The position numbers and the translations under genes are program-made. Below, in pieces: positions 13,597-24,012 of a DNA stretch of 64,000 bases. The notes beneath the pieces were generated by a model. It was not told where the DNA came from and searched no databases. It saw only the letters and a program-made list of their open reading frames with translations. Each line of letters begins with the position of its first letter. The first letter of the stretch is position 1. Origin of the DNA: Quercus robur (Eukaryota; Streptophyta; Magnoliopsida; Fagales; Fagaceae); contig NC_065542.1 of the NCBI RefSeq assembly GCF_932294415.1, positions 53,812,406-53,876,405 on the forward strand. The letters run 5' to 3'.

Positions 13597-16500
13597 GACG
13601 CGTGGAACCTCAACAAGGTAGGGCCCTTTGGATCCACCATTGGGAAGTAAACCACAGATACACAACCCCACCACCATTAGAGGACCATTTTAGATTTGAA
13701 ATTGCTGTTTTTCATAACCATGTTTGAACGGAATGACAGCATCAAGATTATTTTCATTTTCAAACTTATTAGATTCTATGGATCATAGTTCAATTGTGTG
13801 TGTACCTATTGTATATAGCCTTTGTGGTTGGGCTACATACCTCCATCTCTTAAAAAAACTTATTTACTTATCAAAAAAAATTATGCCTTTAATAGTGCTT
13901 CCATGGTCCTCCATCACGAGGACTAGCCAAGCTCCTCATGCTTTTTGCTATTGAGTGAGAGCTCCTCCATGCTCCTCATGCTTTTTGCTATTGAGTGAGA
14001 GCTCCTCCATGTATTGATTCGTAATGCACCCAACTTGTTTGAAGAAAAAAAACCTCTTCAAAAAAGTTTTGTTTCTAGCTTTTTCTAGCACAAACTAAAT
14101 AAATTTTAGGAACAATAGCCAAGGTTGGCTACATAATACATGTGTTTCTCTTTGAGGTGAAAATTGGTGTAAATATGATAAATTCAACAAGGAAGAATGT
14201 CATATGCATTAATTTGATGTCAGCTACAGTACTTTATTTTTAATCAAGTTTCAAAACATGTTCCATATGATGGCTTGCTTACAAGATAAACTTAGAATAA
14301 ATGGTCATAACCTAGAACTTGGCCAATTAATAAAGATAGTAGCATTTACCCCTACCCTATGTCTGTGCATATATACCCCAGGAAAATGGATTCTTGAAGT
14401 CAACATAAATTATAATAGCACCATTGGATGGACATCTTGGTAAACATTAAACAGCCCATGAACAGAACAAAATTCTAATCCTCATCCTAATTCCTAAAAG
14501 AATCATAACATCAGCAACAAACAATCCCAGTTACAACACATGATCTAAGGGTTTGCTTTCCTTTTCAGCTTCTGCACATTCCTTCTCAAAGGTTCATTCC
14601 AAGTCCCCTTTCAATTTATGTAAAGCCAGCATCTTGTATAAATTTATCAAGAAGCTGTATATCCTATTTATCATAGGAAATCCCAAAAAGAAGCCATAAA
14701 CACAAAAGTATCTAATAAATTGTACCTAAAATTCGCCCTCTCAGTACATTGGATAATCACATGTAGTGTTGTGGGAACTGGGAACACTATTTCTCAAAAT
14801 GGAATCCATATTCTCTTTTTAAGACACGGAGCAATGCACTTATTTCAAATAGTCAACCTTTCCCTTCAGTTTCCTGAAAGCAGATTGTGGGTGTTGGTTA
14901 TCACCAACACTGCTATCAGGTTTACATTTTATTTCACATTTGTTTCCATCTTCATCATCCTAAGTGATCTATATCTATTAAAAGATTTGACCATCCAATT
15001 GATAAGTTCGATATTTTCATCTTCTTTAGGGGCTCCAATCATTCTCAACAGGGATTTTCCATAGTCTATAATGCATTTTTCAGAATCTTTGTTTTCATGG
15101 AACTTGGAGTTAAGGATCCTTGGATGGATTCTTTAGTTACATTATATAATGGAACTTGGAGCTAAAATTGTATTTTTTACACTCTATGTTTGAGTGGATG
15201 GCTTGCTTAAGTAGCCATTCTTTTTCTACCTTGAAGGAAATTCTAGATTAATGGAACTTAAGATGAAGTTTTGTTGCCTTCTTAGTACACTGCCTGTGTA
15301 CATGAGAAGCATACTCATTTTCATTTCAATAAAGTTTTATTTCTTATCAAAAAACAGGTATAGATGTTAAAAACCTAGTTTAAGTGGGTCTAAATGCATA
15401 CATGGATGATTATACCAACTGTACCAATTAGGAATCTCATCAGCTATAATGAGAGGTTTATTCGACATGTTTCTTACAAACACATCTAACACCTTTCAAT
15501 TTATTGAATTTGTGATTGTGATACTATGTGTGTGTGTGGGTGTGGGTGTGTGTGTGTGTGTGTGTATTTCACTAAAATGAATAAGACTCAATTTTTGGGA
15601 AACTAAGTCTAGGTTGAAAGGGGGGCCAAATGGTGGTTGAGGAGGGGATAATTATACTAGGCCACAAGATGAGTGATAAAGATATACTTTAAAAAGAAAT
15701 TAAACCTTAAAATATTGAATTGGTTCATAATCTATCAACTGTGCATCCTCCAACAACCTCAAGCACAAAATAAACACCAACCAAACATAAAAATATCAAA
15801 GTGGAAAGGGGAAAAAGTTCCTATCACCACTGATTAACAAAAAAATATATATATTGTTCATAAGAACAGAAGTAGCAGGTTTGCATAGTCAATAACACAA
15901 ACGCAAAGTAATCCAGATAATGAAGTATATCAAGGTTTATCAAAGGGTTTAACCAGCACCATCCATGAGTCATCCCAAAGAACTTAATGAAAAGAACCAA
16001 GGAATACAGCATTCAACAAATTCTCATGTAGAATGAAAAAAACCTCCACTACCATTTTTATATATATATTCAACAGTTACAATGGGGGATATTGGGTTTG
16101 AACGCTGAACATCTTCATTGGAAACACTAGGAGGTTCTAGTTGAGCCAAGGCTCTTGGCCAAAAAGCTCCACAACCAAAAATATCAACAATAATACGCAA
16201 AGATTTTCCTCCCAAATATGCTAACAAACTCAAAATCCAATTACTAATTCCCACCAATATCACCATAATCAAAAGCCCTAACCGAAAAAATTCAACACTG
16301 TACCCAACGTAACAACATTCCAAACTGCCACGTCTCAGTTATTAAACCAATCAATCGAAGCAACCCCTTAATATCATTCAGAAAATGCATGCATAATCTA
16401 ACAAAGAGAGAGTCCAAGCAACCCTCAACAACATCAACACAACCAAAAGCTCACAATCAAATGTAATAAACAACATCCAAAATGCCACATTGCCAAGAGC

Positions 16501-17466
16501 CTCAAAGCTCAGTAGCATTGCCTAGCGTCTTTTCTGAGGAAATCCAAAATATCACATCCCAATAACTAAAACCCATCAAACAAAATAATCCACAAAACAC
16601 ACCTCACATGCCATATCCTCCTACTCGTATTAAATTCTAAAAAAAAAAATTTGAAAAACTAAATCATCAAAAACAAAAAATCCAAAATGGCACATACCAG
16701 TGATTAAACTCACCAAACAAAACAATCATATTAATATCTTAGTAAACCGGTATATACCATTGAATTAAAAATCTACTCTACCATCTCCTCCTACTAGTAT
16801 TGAATTTGAACAAAAATCGAAAAAACACTAACCCTTACCGCCGGAGCCTCCGGCGCCATAGCTGTACCCATCAAATCCTTCTCTCCTCACCTTCTTCCCA
16901 CTACTCCCACCAATCCCATTATTATCATCATCACCATCATCCTCCTCATACTCCTCATAATACTCCCTCCCTCTCCCCTTCTTCCCACTCCCCATTGCGG
17001 CCGCCGCGATATGATAATTCCCATAATGCCCCGCCGAGACTGGCGCTGCCACAACCGCCCCCGCCCCCGCCCCGGCCGCCGCGGCGTAACCCCGAGCACC
17101 TACCGGGCCACCGAGGATGCTCCGAACGGGCAAAAGGAAGTAAAACTCTTTGTCGCCGATCTGGAGAAGGTCCTGAGAATCGAGCTTTACCGGAGGGTTG
17201 CCGGGGAGGTGGAGGACGCCCTCGACGAAGCAGCCGTTCTTGCCGAGGACTTCGAGGGCGAAACGGCGGCGGGCGAAGTCGTAGAAGATGCGGGCGTGGT
17301 GGCGGGAGATGTTCATTCCGCCGCCGAGGCTGGAGAGGTCGACGTCGACCGTCGATTTCTTGGAGTTCCGGCCGAGGATTATGGAGTAGGTTTGCATGTA
17401 GTACTCGAAGTCTTCGCCTTGGAGCTTCGCGAACCCCGCCTCCACGTCGCCGCTTGTGGCGCCCAT
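8638..17466 (-). CDS. FHA2: FHA2-type forkhead-associated domain protein (331 aa, 3 exons)
   Basis: Three exons on the minus strand, 17466-16839, 13282-13125 and 8847-8638, join in frame through GT-AG introns of about 3.6 and 4.3 kb. The FHA domain spans about residues 28-115 and shows the phosphopeptide-binding signature: LGR with Arg33, SRHH at 54-57 and GKNG at 75-78. An Ala/Gly-rich linker and an acidic EEYEEDDGDDD stretch with nearby basic KKGRGR and KKVRR motifs follow. The C-terminal part (about 210-331) contains RYLTSEDWPGPE and ends EFVSLVSLLS. Gene content and order match plant FHA2, reported as a plant-specific subunit of ISWI chromatin-remodelling complexes needed for stamen development. 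Exon 1 is strikingly GC-rich for the window. The start is the conserved MGATSGDVEAGF. Confidence in identity is high. Confidence 0.93.
9716..9995 (-). mobile_element. L1-type LINE 3' end fragment in FHA2 intron 2
   Basis: Read on the minus strand, the block ends in TTAATAAAATTTTTCATTAC followed by TTATCC and an A run, the usual plant L1 3' terminus. About 230 bp of 3' sequence precede it. The coding part is absent, so the copy is strongly 5'-truncated. ORFs on both strands here are non-coding shadows. Confidence 0.6.
10146..10520 (+). mobile_element. Possible decayed LTR-type fragment (Copia-like start)
   Basis: It starts with TGTTGGGTATGGGCCATA, an LTR-like TG start with the GGGCC motif common in plant Copia LTRs. 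A C/T-rich stretch follows. A similar end, inverted (GGCCCATGCCCAACA), occurs near 30205-30219. No partner LTR or clear target duplication was found, so this is a tentative fossil call. Confidence 0.3.
10741..11499. mobile_element. Non-autonomous TIR DNA transposon (GTAAAAT family) in FHA2 intron 2
   Basis: The left end reads GCTCCATTTGTTTTAAAGTA. The right end on the opposite strand reads GCTCCGTTTGTTTCGAAGTA. Both run into AAAATATTTT-type sequence, giving imperfect terminal inverted repeats of 35 bp or more. The interior is C/T-rich with no transposase. A related element lies at about 41816-42345. No exact target duplication was seen, so the superfamily (hAT-like ends) is inferred. Confidence 0.65.
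11500..13124. other. FHA2 intron 2 remainder
   Basis: Non-coding intron DNA. Around 12690-12815 there is an imperfect inverted repeat (CTTTGCCACAACTGTCCTACGT at 12695-12716 against ACATAAGATAGTTGTGGCAAAG at 12796-12818), probably a small MITE related to the 35.1-35.9 kb array. No exon was seen. Confidence 0.4.
13553..13691 (-). mobile_element. 5'-truncated tRNA-derived SINE with 13-bp target duplication
   Basis: Exact direct repeats AGAGGACCATTTT flank the insertion (13553-13565 and 13679-13691). Inside, a long T run, the reverse complement of a poly(A) tail, is followed by the inverted 3' part of the SINE family seen whole at 27052-27243 (GGTTTACTTCCC and TGGATCCAAAGGGCCC on the minus strand). 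The tRNA-like 5' half is missing. It lies in FHA2 intron 1. Confidence 0.8.
13840..13882 (+). mobile_element. L1-type 3' tail remnant
   Basis: TTATTTACTTATCAAAAAAA is the characteristic 3' terminus of plant L1 LINEs. Only the tail is recognisable, within FHA2 intron 1. Confidence 0.4.
13931..14010 (+). repeat. Perfect tandem duplication of 40 bp
   Basis: The 40-bp unit at 13931-13970 (starting GCTCCTCATGCTTTTTGCTA) is repeated without a mismatch at 13971-14010. Identity implies a recent slippage or replication event in FHA2 intron 1. Confidence 0.95.
15088..15358 (+). mobile_element. L1-type LINE 3' end fragment in FHA2 intron 1
   Basis: The segment ends CTGTGTACATGAGAAGCATA, then CAATAAAGTTTTATTTCTTA and TCAAAAAA, the canonical 3' UTR ending of plant L1 elements. 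No reverse-transcriptase coding sequence remains, so the copy is heavily 5'-truncated. The left boundary is approximate. Confidence 0.55.
15527..15567. repeat. TG/GTG microsatellite
   Basis: About 40 bp of alternating TG with a few GGG interruptions, in FHA2 intron 1. Confidence 0.85.
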
Positions 17467-17640
17467 TGATTGATGTTTGGGTTTACTCTGTCTCTCTCTG
17501 TGTGTGTTTGTGATTCTGATTTTTGTGAGAGTGAGAGAAAGAGAATGGAATTTGGAATTTGAAGAAATGAGAATTTGGAAATCTGGGGAGATTTTTTCTT
17601 GGGCTTTGTTTGTTCATTGTGTCTGTTTGGTTTGTGAGGG
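17467..17640 (-). promoter_or_regulatory. FHA2 5' leader and proximal promoter (approximate)
   Basis: On the minus strand, directly upstream of the FHA2 ATG, lies a C/T-rich leader-like stretch (CTCTCTCACTCTCACAAAAA) typical of plant 5' UTRs. No clear TATA box was found. The extent is an estimate. Confidence 0.4.
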
Positions 17641-17863
17641 TTTTGTATCCAGAGGGAGAATGGGATTTTCTTTTATTTGGCTAAATGACAAATCATACCC
17701 TCTAAGTTTCCGTTTGATCGGAGAAGTGGAAAAGAAGGTAAGGGAAAGTGAAGGAATAAAATACTTTTTTATTTGATTAAGAAGAAAAATTAGATGATAA
17801 AAAATGTAGTTTGTATAAATTTATAATCACGTCATAAGATGACACAAAAACTAACACTTTGGG

Positions 17864-18062
17864 TGTATTTGGGTTGCACTTAAAACTTAAAATTATTTCA
17901 CTATTTAGTTTATTTTTACTACTATTTATAGGCCCTATTTCATTTTTTGGCATTATTTATAAGTCCCACTGCATTATTTCAACTAATTTTTACTTTTATT
18001 TACAGTACTTTCAAAAATAATTTTTTAATTTTAGCAAAATAAACGGTATCTAAATACACCAT
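17864..18062. mobile_element. hAT-like MITE
   Basis: Ends GGGTGTATTTGGGTTGCACT and, on the opposite strand, GGTGTATTTAGATACCGTTT are inverted. The interior has the familiar TTTACTACTATTTATAGG / CCCACTGCATTATTT composition of a widespread plant MITE group. It is about 200 bp and non-coding. No exact target duplication was identified. Confidence 0.6.
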
Positions 18063-18942
18063 TTGTTAAATTTTTATTAAAAATACATACATGAATGGAC
18101 ACTTCATTAAAAAAAACAAAAATAAATAAATCCAAGAACCCAAAACTGAGGAAAAAATTTATAAAAAAAAAAAAATGAATAACCCCCAAAAAAAACAAAA
18201 AACCAAAACCGATGAAAAATAATTACAAAAATAAAGAAACGAATAGCACTTCAAATAAAAAGAACTTATAGGAAAAATAACGTTGTCAGAGAAAAAAAAT
18301 GAAAGAGGCAAAACAAAAAACACATCGTGGATTGGACATTTTAGTCCAAAATTTTGCACCTCATTTTTACTCTCATTTTTTCTCCATTTTAGAAATATTA
18401 AGTTTTGGTGGGACCAAACAAAAAAAAACAACTGGGCTTTATCATTTTTCTCTCCCCCTCCCCCTCTCAACCAAAATACCCTCCCACCCATTTTTTCTCC
18501 TATTTTTCACTTATTCTTTTCATCCTCCCTAAAATCATTCCAACCAAACATACCCTTAATTTGTCAAAATTTGGTTCTTTTGCTTTCATTCAATTAAGTT
18601 CTCTAACTTTTAAATCTATTCAATTAAGTTAATTAAGTTTCCATTAGTCTCCGTCAAAATTGTTTAGTTAACTCTTAGCTTTGTTAAATAACTAAAATTA
18701 ATGAAAATGAATTAGAATAATGAATTAATATTTTAGGCAAAGTTGGAGGATGCAATTTATAATTACCATATTTTTTTCCTTTTCATTCTATATGCGATGA
18801 TGGGATTTTTGTTACACAAAAATAAATAACATAATAGGGAACATTTATCTTATTTCCCTATGAACCAATAGATTTATTTATCTCTTTTGAAAATAAATAT
18901 TATACAATTCAACTTTTCTTCCCATACAACACATAAATCATA
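18063..18942. other. AT-rich intergenic DNA
   Basis: It includes a segment near 18310-18560 ending CCAACCAAACATACCCT, which resembles one end of a hAT-like MITE, plus A-rich tracts. Overlapping ORFs on both strands are low-complexity (Phe/Ser/Pro-rich or Lys-rich) and not credible genes. Confidence 0.45.
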
Positions 18943-18947
18943 GGACA

Positions 18948-19710
18948 TGTGGGGGCCAACCAATCAACAGGCCCATTAAGGTCAGGATCGTTGGGCCTGT
19001 GGCCCATCCGAGGATGTACATCCGTCCGAGAAGGCCAAGTCAGGTCATAAGGGTAATTACCGAGGGAGGGTGGTAGTCAATATCACGAAAGTAGAGTTCT
19101 GTGTTCATCCGAGGACGCCATACTCCGGGGCAGTATGCGTCTGAGGACGATCAGGACGCGGTCTTATTACAACTGGTCCTCGGAATTACGTCACCATTAA
19201 AGATGGGATAACAGACCAAGGGTAAGAAAGAAAAGGCAAACAAATATTTATAACTATAGTTGCCTTCGCATTAATTATCTCTCAACCAACTCTCTGACCG
19301 CATTAATGTGGAGGTGATACCTGAACAGTGAGGAGGCAGCCTTACAGCTGCCCATAGGAAGTTTCAGGAGGTGCTAGATGGGACAGAAAGAAATCCCCTG
19401 AACCCAATCTACACGTGTGTGGTGAGGATGGAACACAGAGGGTGGTATATAAACTGAAAGAAGAACATGCAAAGAAATGGGGGGATCAGAACATAAGAGA
19501 AAGAAAGAAAGCATAGACTGAGAAAGAAGAACGTGAAAAGAAAAAGAACTGTATCGATTACCAAGAGAAAACAATCGTGAGGGTGAATCTTTTCATTCCA
19601 CAAAAGTTAATCTAGTTCTTAACACCCACGCTCTACAAAATTATATTGTTTGGGCCTATTTACGTGCGAACCCAGCATCGTTTTGGGTCGCTACAAATCG
19701 TGTCCTTACA
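18948..19710 (+). mobile_element. Solo LTR, probably Ty3/gypsy, plus orientation
   Basis: A 763-bp long terminal repeat begins TGTGGGGGCC and ends TCCTTACA. It is flanked on both sides by the exact 5-bp duplication GGACA (18943-18947 and 19711-19715). A TATA-like GGTATATAAAC lies near 19443. No internal region or second LTR is present, so this is the product of LTR-LTR recombination. Two further solo LTRs of similar ends lie at 39745-40430 and 60146-60849. The superfamily is inferred from general LTR style, not from coding sequence. Confidence 0.9.
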
Positions 19711-19715
19711 GGACA

Positions 19716-20055
19716 AATTATGGTTTGGTTGTATCATAATTTAGTCCATAAATTGTTATATTAACTATCTAAAGTTTGGATTAAAATGCAGCTCATAACA
19801 TTTTTTTTTTTTTTTTAGTTGGATTAAAACGAAAACAAATGAGTGTTTTGTCCAAATTAATACATTTTTCAGCCCACCTTTGGTTTATTGGTCCACACCC
19901 ACTTGAACGGAGGAGTTTGTCTAAATGCCTCTTAAGTTGGTGATTCATCTAATTATATCTTTCCCTTTATATCGAGGGTTTTACATGGAGTAACAATAAA
20001 GGGCATGGTTTATATAGTAGACAAAGGAAGATTTTTTTTTTATTATATAATATAG
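19716..20055. other. Intergenic, nothing recognised
   Basis: AT-rich sequence with a T run near 19801-19817. No gene or clear repeat boundary. Confidence 0.4.
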
Positions 20056-20059
20056 AATT

Positions 20060-20205
20060 ATACTCTAACCTAATCTAAGTGTATATGTGTGTGAATCTCC
20101 CTCCTGGAGACTTAAACCCCGACTTTTACCCCCCACCTCCCACAACCCACAAGCATTTATACTTGTGAAGTGACCATTGCACCAAGGGTATGCGGTGGTG
20201 ACAAA
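20060..20205 (-). mobile_element. tRNA-derived SINE, minus strand
   Basis: Read on the minus strand it contains ACCCTTGGTGCAATGGTCAC (A-box-like) and, further on, GGGGTTTAAGTCTCC (B-box-like) at the spacing of a pol III internal promoter, followed by an AT-rich tail. Target duplications were not resolved. It differs from the SINE families at 23.8, 27.1 and 30.8 kb. Confidence 0.55.
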
Positions 20206-22500
20206 GAAAGATTTTGAAAGAAAGGTAATTAGTTTTGAAATTAATGCGATTCGAGGAAAAAGAGAGCCCAAAAAAAAAAAAAATGAAGTCAATTAAGCCC
20301 AAGTGATTGCCACTTGGCTTGTGTTATTTAATATGTCCATCAACATATGAATGATTGGCCAAGTGTTGATCAGCACTTAGGCCTAGGTCATCCTAATTTC
20401 CTTCATTTTTTCAGCTCCTAGTTGCAATTAATGCATAGATTTTTTCCAAATTTCTGCCTTTTGGACCTTGGTTGGAACTAAAGACTAGATAATTAACATT
20501 TAATTCTTCCAATCGCAATTAAATACAACCAAGAATTAGGAATTTTTAAATGTTGACTAACCAATTTGAATTGCGTGCATGCAATCACATTATTATTTTT
20601 TATTTTAACCAATAGGATCATGACATGTCATTAATTTAAATTGGAATTAAATTAAACCAATCAAAATTAATTACTCATAATCATATGTGGTTGGATCTAA
20701 CTTAACTGTTAAAACTTGATTTGATGATATCTTTCAATCCGATAGTCCAATTGATACATGTGGTCTGTCGTTTTGATCATTATCATGTGAAGCAATTAAA
20801 AATCAAACAATCAAGATTACAATCTTACTTTTGTGGCATGAAATTACCATTTTACCTCAATATGAGGTTAAATGTAAGTTGCAAAATAGAGTCTTAATGG
20901 TAAATAACCATTGAGGCTCATTTGACCTATCTAGTTGTGGTTTTCACACATTTATGAATACATGATTATTTTTAAATTGAACTTCCATTGAAATTAAACA
21001 AATTATTTTGTTACACTACCATTCAAAACTCATAGTTGCATTAATACAATTCCTCCAAAACCATGCTAGAGTAGGAAACAAAAGTTACAAAAAAATGGCA
21101 ACAAAATTATCTCTAGTATTAATAATATCAAATTTTTGTGTCATAAAGCACACCTCTTAAGCATGAGCAAGACACAAAGGTATCTAGGTTTAACTCCAAA
21201 AATGGGAAAAAGTCTTCCACAACTCGAAACAATCATGTTTTAACTCAATACCTAAAATTTCCATTCCAAGAAATTAATCAAATATGACAATTCATTACTA
21301 TTGGTGACTTTTTCGCAAAAAAGGAAGAAGAAAACATGGCTTATACCCAAATTAAGAAAAAAGAGGAATTATTAAAGAGAAAGAGAAAGACGCCATCCTA
21401 TACCCAAATAAGAAAAAGAATGAGAGAGTACTGATCTTTGGTGAGAACTTTGTGGGGGGAATCTAGGAATTGGAGTGACCTAGCTATATTTGTAGAGTTT
21501 GAATGTAAAATCAATTTTAATTGTTTGAGCTTGAATGCAAGAGTCATTCCCACCCCCACCCTCATGGGCCTCATCCACATTTTCGGGCGATGACAAATCA
21601 AAATCAGTAATATTAATTAAATCTTCGTCAAGCACTCCTCTATTATGGGTATTATCCTTATACATATACACCTAGATTATGCTATAATAGAAATTCTATA
21701 TTTTATATATATATATATAAAGGAGAAAGAGCACTAGAAGTAAAAAAATGGGTTTATCACTATTAGATTCATAGGCTCTTCAGCGTTGATTGTTGTTACA
21801 TAAATAATGTGTTTTCAAAATTTTGTTTGTAGAAATTTAATATAAAATGAAAGTAAATTAGGAAGGAACCTAAACAATGGGAAATTTTTAGAAATTGTTT
21901 GCTTAGAAAATGTGAGTTCGTGTAACAATTGTTTTGATAGTAGGATTTGGTTTGGATGTGAGATTTGAATATTATGAAATTGTTTCGGAAAAACATCAAT
22001 TCCTGCTGCAATGAGTTTTTTTAATTTCCTTCTATGTCCTCGGTATATGTTTTATTTTCTAAATAATAGTTTAAAATATACTATACAATTTTTTTATATG
22101 AGTTTTTAGAGAATTTAAGAAAATGGGTGCTAAAGAGTTTTTTAATTTTTAATTTATTTAAGAAAAGGGTGCACTTTAGAGATTTTTAAAAATTAAAAAT
22201 AAAAATAACAAAATTTTTATAACTCAACTGCTTAGCACATATTTTTCAAATTCTAATTACTGTTATAGTCAATGAATTTAAAAAAAACATTTTAAAGTTA
22301 TAATGTAAATATTTATATTTTAAGTCAAAAATAAAATTTTAAATTCTCAACCTACTAATATTAATATAAAGTGAATTTGTCCTATAGGGCTATTTTGGAA
22401 TTAAAAAAAAAAAAGACACTAAATAAAGTTAATAATTGATAGAATCTTTGTATGTTTTTAAAAAAAAAAAAAAAATTTAAAAATGTTTGCCTTTATTTTT
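20206..22500. other. AT-rich intergenic DNA upstream of the cyclin-T gene
   Basis: No protein-coding content was recognised. Features are limited to a TA run near 21701-21718, a poly(A) tract near 22459-22474 and numerous short A/T stretches. The last hundred bases grade into the cyclin-T promoter. Confidence 0.4.
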
Positions 22501-22516
22501 TAATAACGCGACCGCA

Positions 22517-22524
22517 TTTATAAG
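22517..22524 (+). promoter_or_regulatory. TATA-like box of the cyclin-T gene
   Basis: TTTATAAG lies about 30 bp upstream of the C/T-rich, transcript-start-like TTCTGTACTCTCTTCTC and the leader exon. Spacing and context fit a core promoter; this is inferred. Confidence 0.45.
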
Positions 22525-22549
22525 GTTACGCCTTTTTGCTAGGCCTCGC

Positions 22550-22689
22550 GTTCTGTACTCTCTTCTCACAACACATTGACTCACATCTCAAATCTTCACA
22601 CACGCACACACAGAGCGAAGAGAGAGCGAGAGAGAGCGAGAGAGAGAGAACCCTAGAGGGAGCAGCCAAAGGAGGATGCTACAACTAAG
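22550..22689 (+). other. Non-coding first exon (5' UTR) of the cyclin-T gene
   Basis: A C/T- and GA-rich leader, including a GAGAGAGCGAGAGAGAG run near 22618-22650, ends at CTACAACTAAG|GTACGTCG, a good donor site. It sits 1.3 kb upstream of the coding start at 24013, so a long leader intron is inferred. Two acceptor candidates are visible, GAGCAG near 23942 and TTGAAG at 24006. The transcript start is estimated. Confidence 0.55.
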
Positions 22690-23772
22690 GTACGTCGTCG
22701 TTTTCGTTTACCTTTACTCTCTTCACTTTCTAAATTCTAGGGTTTTACTTTTTTGGGTTTTCTAGCTCCTTGTCTCTCTTTCTTTCTCTTAATTCGATTT
22801 TTCTAGGTTTTCGTAACCTAATCTCTCGCTATAATTGCTTCCTTTTAGCTTAATTTTCTTTACCCTTTGTTTGGTTTCCGAGAAAAGGAGAGGGAAATTG
22901 AGAGAACCAGAAATTTTTTGGAATTTGAAGACTTGAGAAAAAAAAGAAGTATGTCTTTGCGGTCTGAAATGTGTTATTTTTCCTGTATTTAATTGTTGAA
23001 GCTTCGTTGATTTGTTTTTGGCTTTGAAGCTTAGCTTAGGTTTTGTTTGATTTGACTGAAAAATTATCCCAAATTTTATTAATAGGGTTTCATCAACTGA
23101 AATGTATGATTTTTCATATATTTAATTGTTGAAGCTTCATTTTATTTTATTCTTTTTGTGGCTTCGAAGCTTAGCTTAGGTTTTGTTTGGTGTGACTGGA
23201 AATGATCTAAAAAATCCCAATTTTATTTTAAAACTTAGGGTTTTATTAACTTCAGAATGAAAATCTCTCTCTCGGTAATCCATGGATAACTCGTATAATT
23301 TTTATGCCTGTAAAACGTCTTGAAAAAAATCATATTTAGCAAAATTTGATTTCTTCAATAGTAAAAATGGTAATTAGGAATAAAAAAATAGTACTTGTCT
23401 GCCTTGTGGGGCTAAACTTTTTATTGGTTTTTATTTTAAGTCAAACTTAGAAAAAGTGGATGTTGTGGGTTTATGATTATTGAGTACTGTTTTTGACTTT
23501 TTGTCTAAGCTTTGTGCCATAATGTTAAAAATGATCTTGTAATGCTTTGTTATTTGATGTTTACTGACAACAGGGATTTGAATTGTCTTGATGAGTTTTG
23601 TGGTTTAGCATTTTCTGTCAACTAAAATGAGTTTGAAACTTTGAAGTATTCAATAACATATATGTTGTCCAATTTGAATAGGGTTGAGGATAAGGTGATG
23701 CATTTTTAACTTACCAATAAAAAAAAATAAAAGGGATTATTATATGTGGTAATTCTAGTAAATCATATTTAG

Positions 23773-23886
23773 GTGGGCCAATGAGCTCTAGCTCAGCTGG
23801 AACCTCCTCTGTGTTCTATGGGGAAGGGTTAGTGTGGGTTTAAAACCCATTGGGTGTGTGTGTGTAACTTGCCAAGAAGAAAAAAG
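23773..23886 (+). mobile_element. tRNA-derived SINE (family B) in the leader intron
   Basis: CCAATGAGCTCTAGCTCAGC contains an A-box-like TAGCTCAGCTGG. GTGGGTTTAAAACCCATTGG is B-box-like. It ends AACTTGCCAAGAAGAAAAAA. A second copy lies at 30826-30930 with matching ends. Target duplications were not resolved. Confidence 0.6.
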
Positions 23887-24012
23887 TACATTGTATTCAG
23901 ATGGTCTTTAATTGCTGACTTGTCTTGTTATTCCATGAGCAGATAAAATTACTGTGCTTGCTATAGTGGTTGCATCTTTGGCCATTATATCATACTCTTT
24001 TTGAAGACAAAC

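Noticed and set aside
16800-17513. Long plus-strand ORFs (237 and 152 codons) opposite FHA2 exon 1
   Set aside because: They are antisense shadows of a GC-rich coding exon. Their translations are low-complexity (Pro/Arg/Ser- or Val/Glu-rich) and match no family I know.
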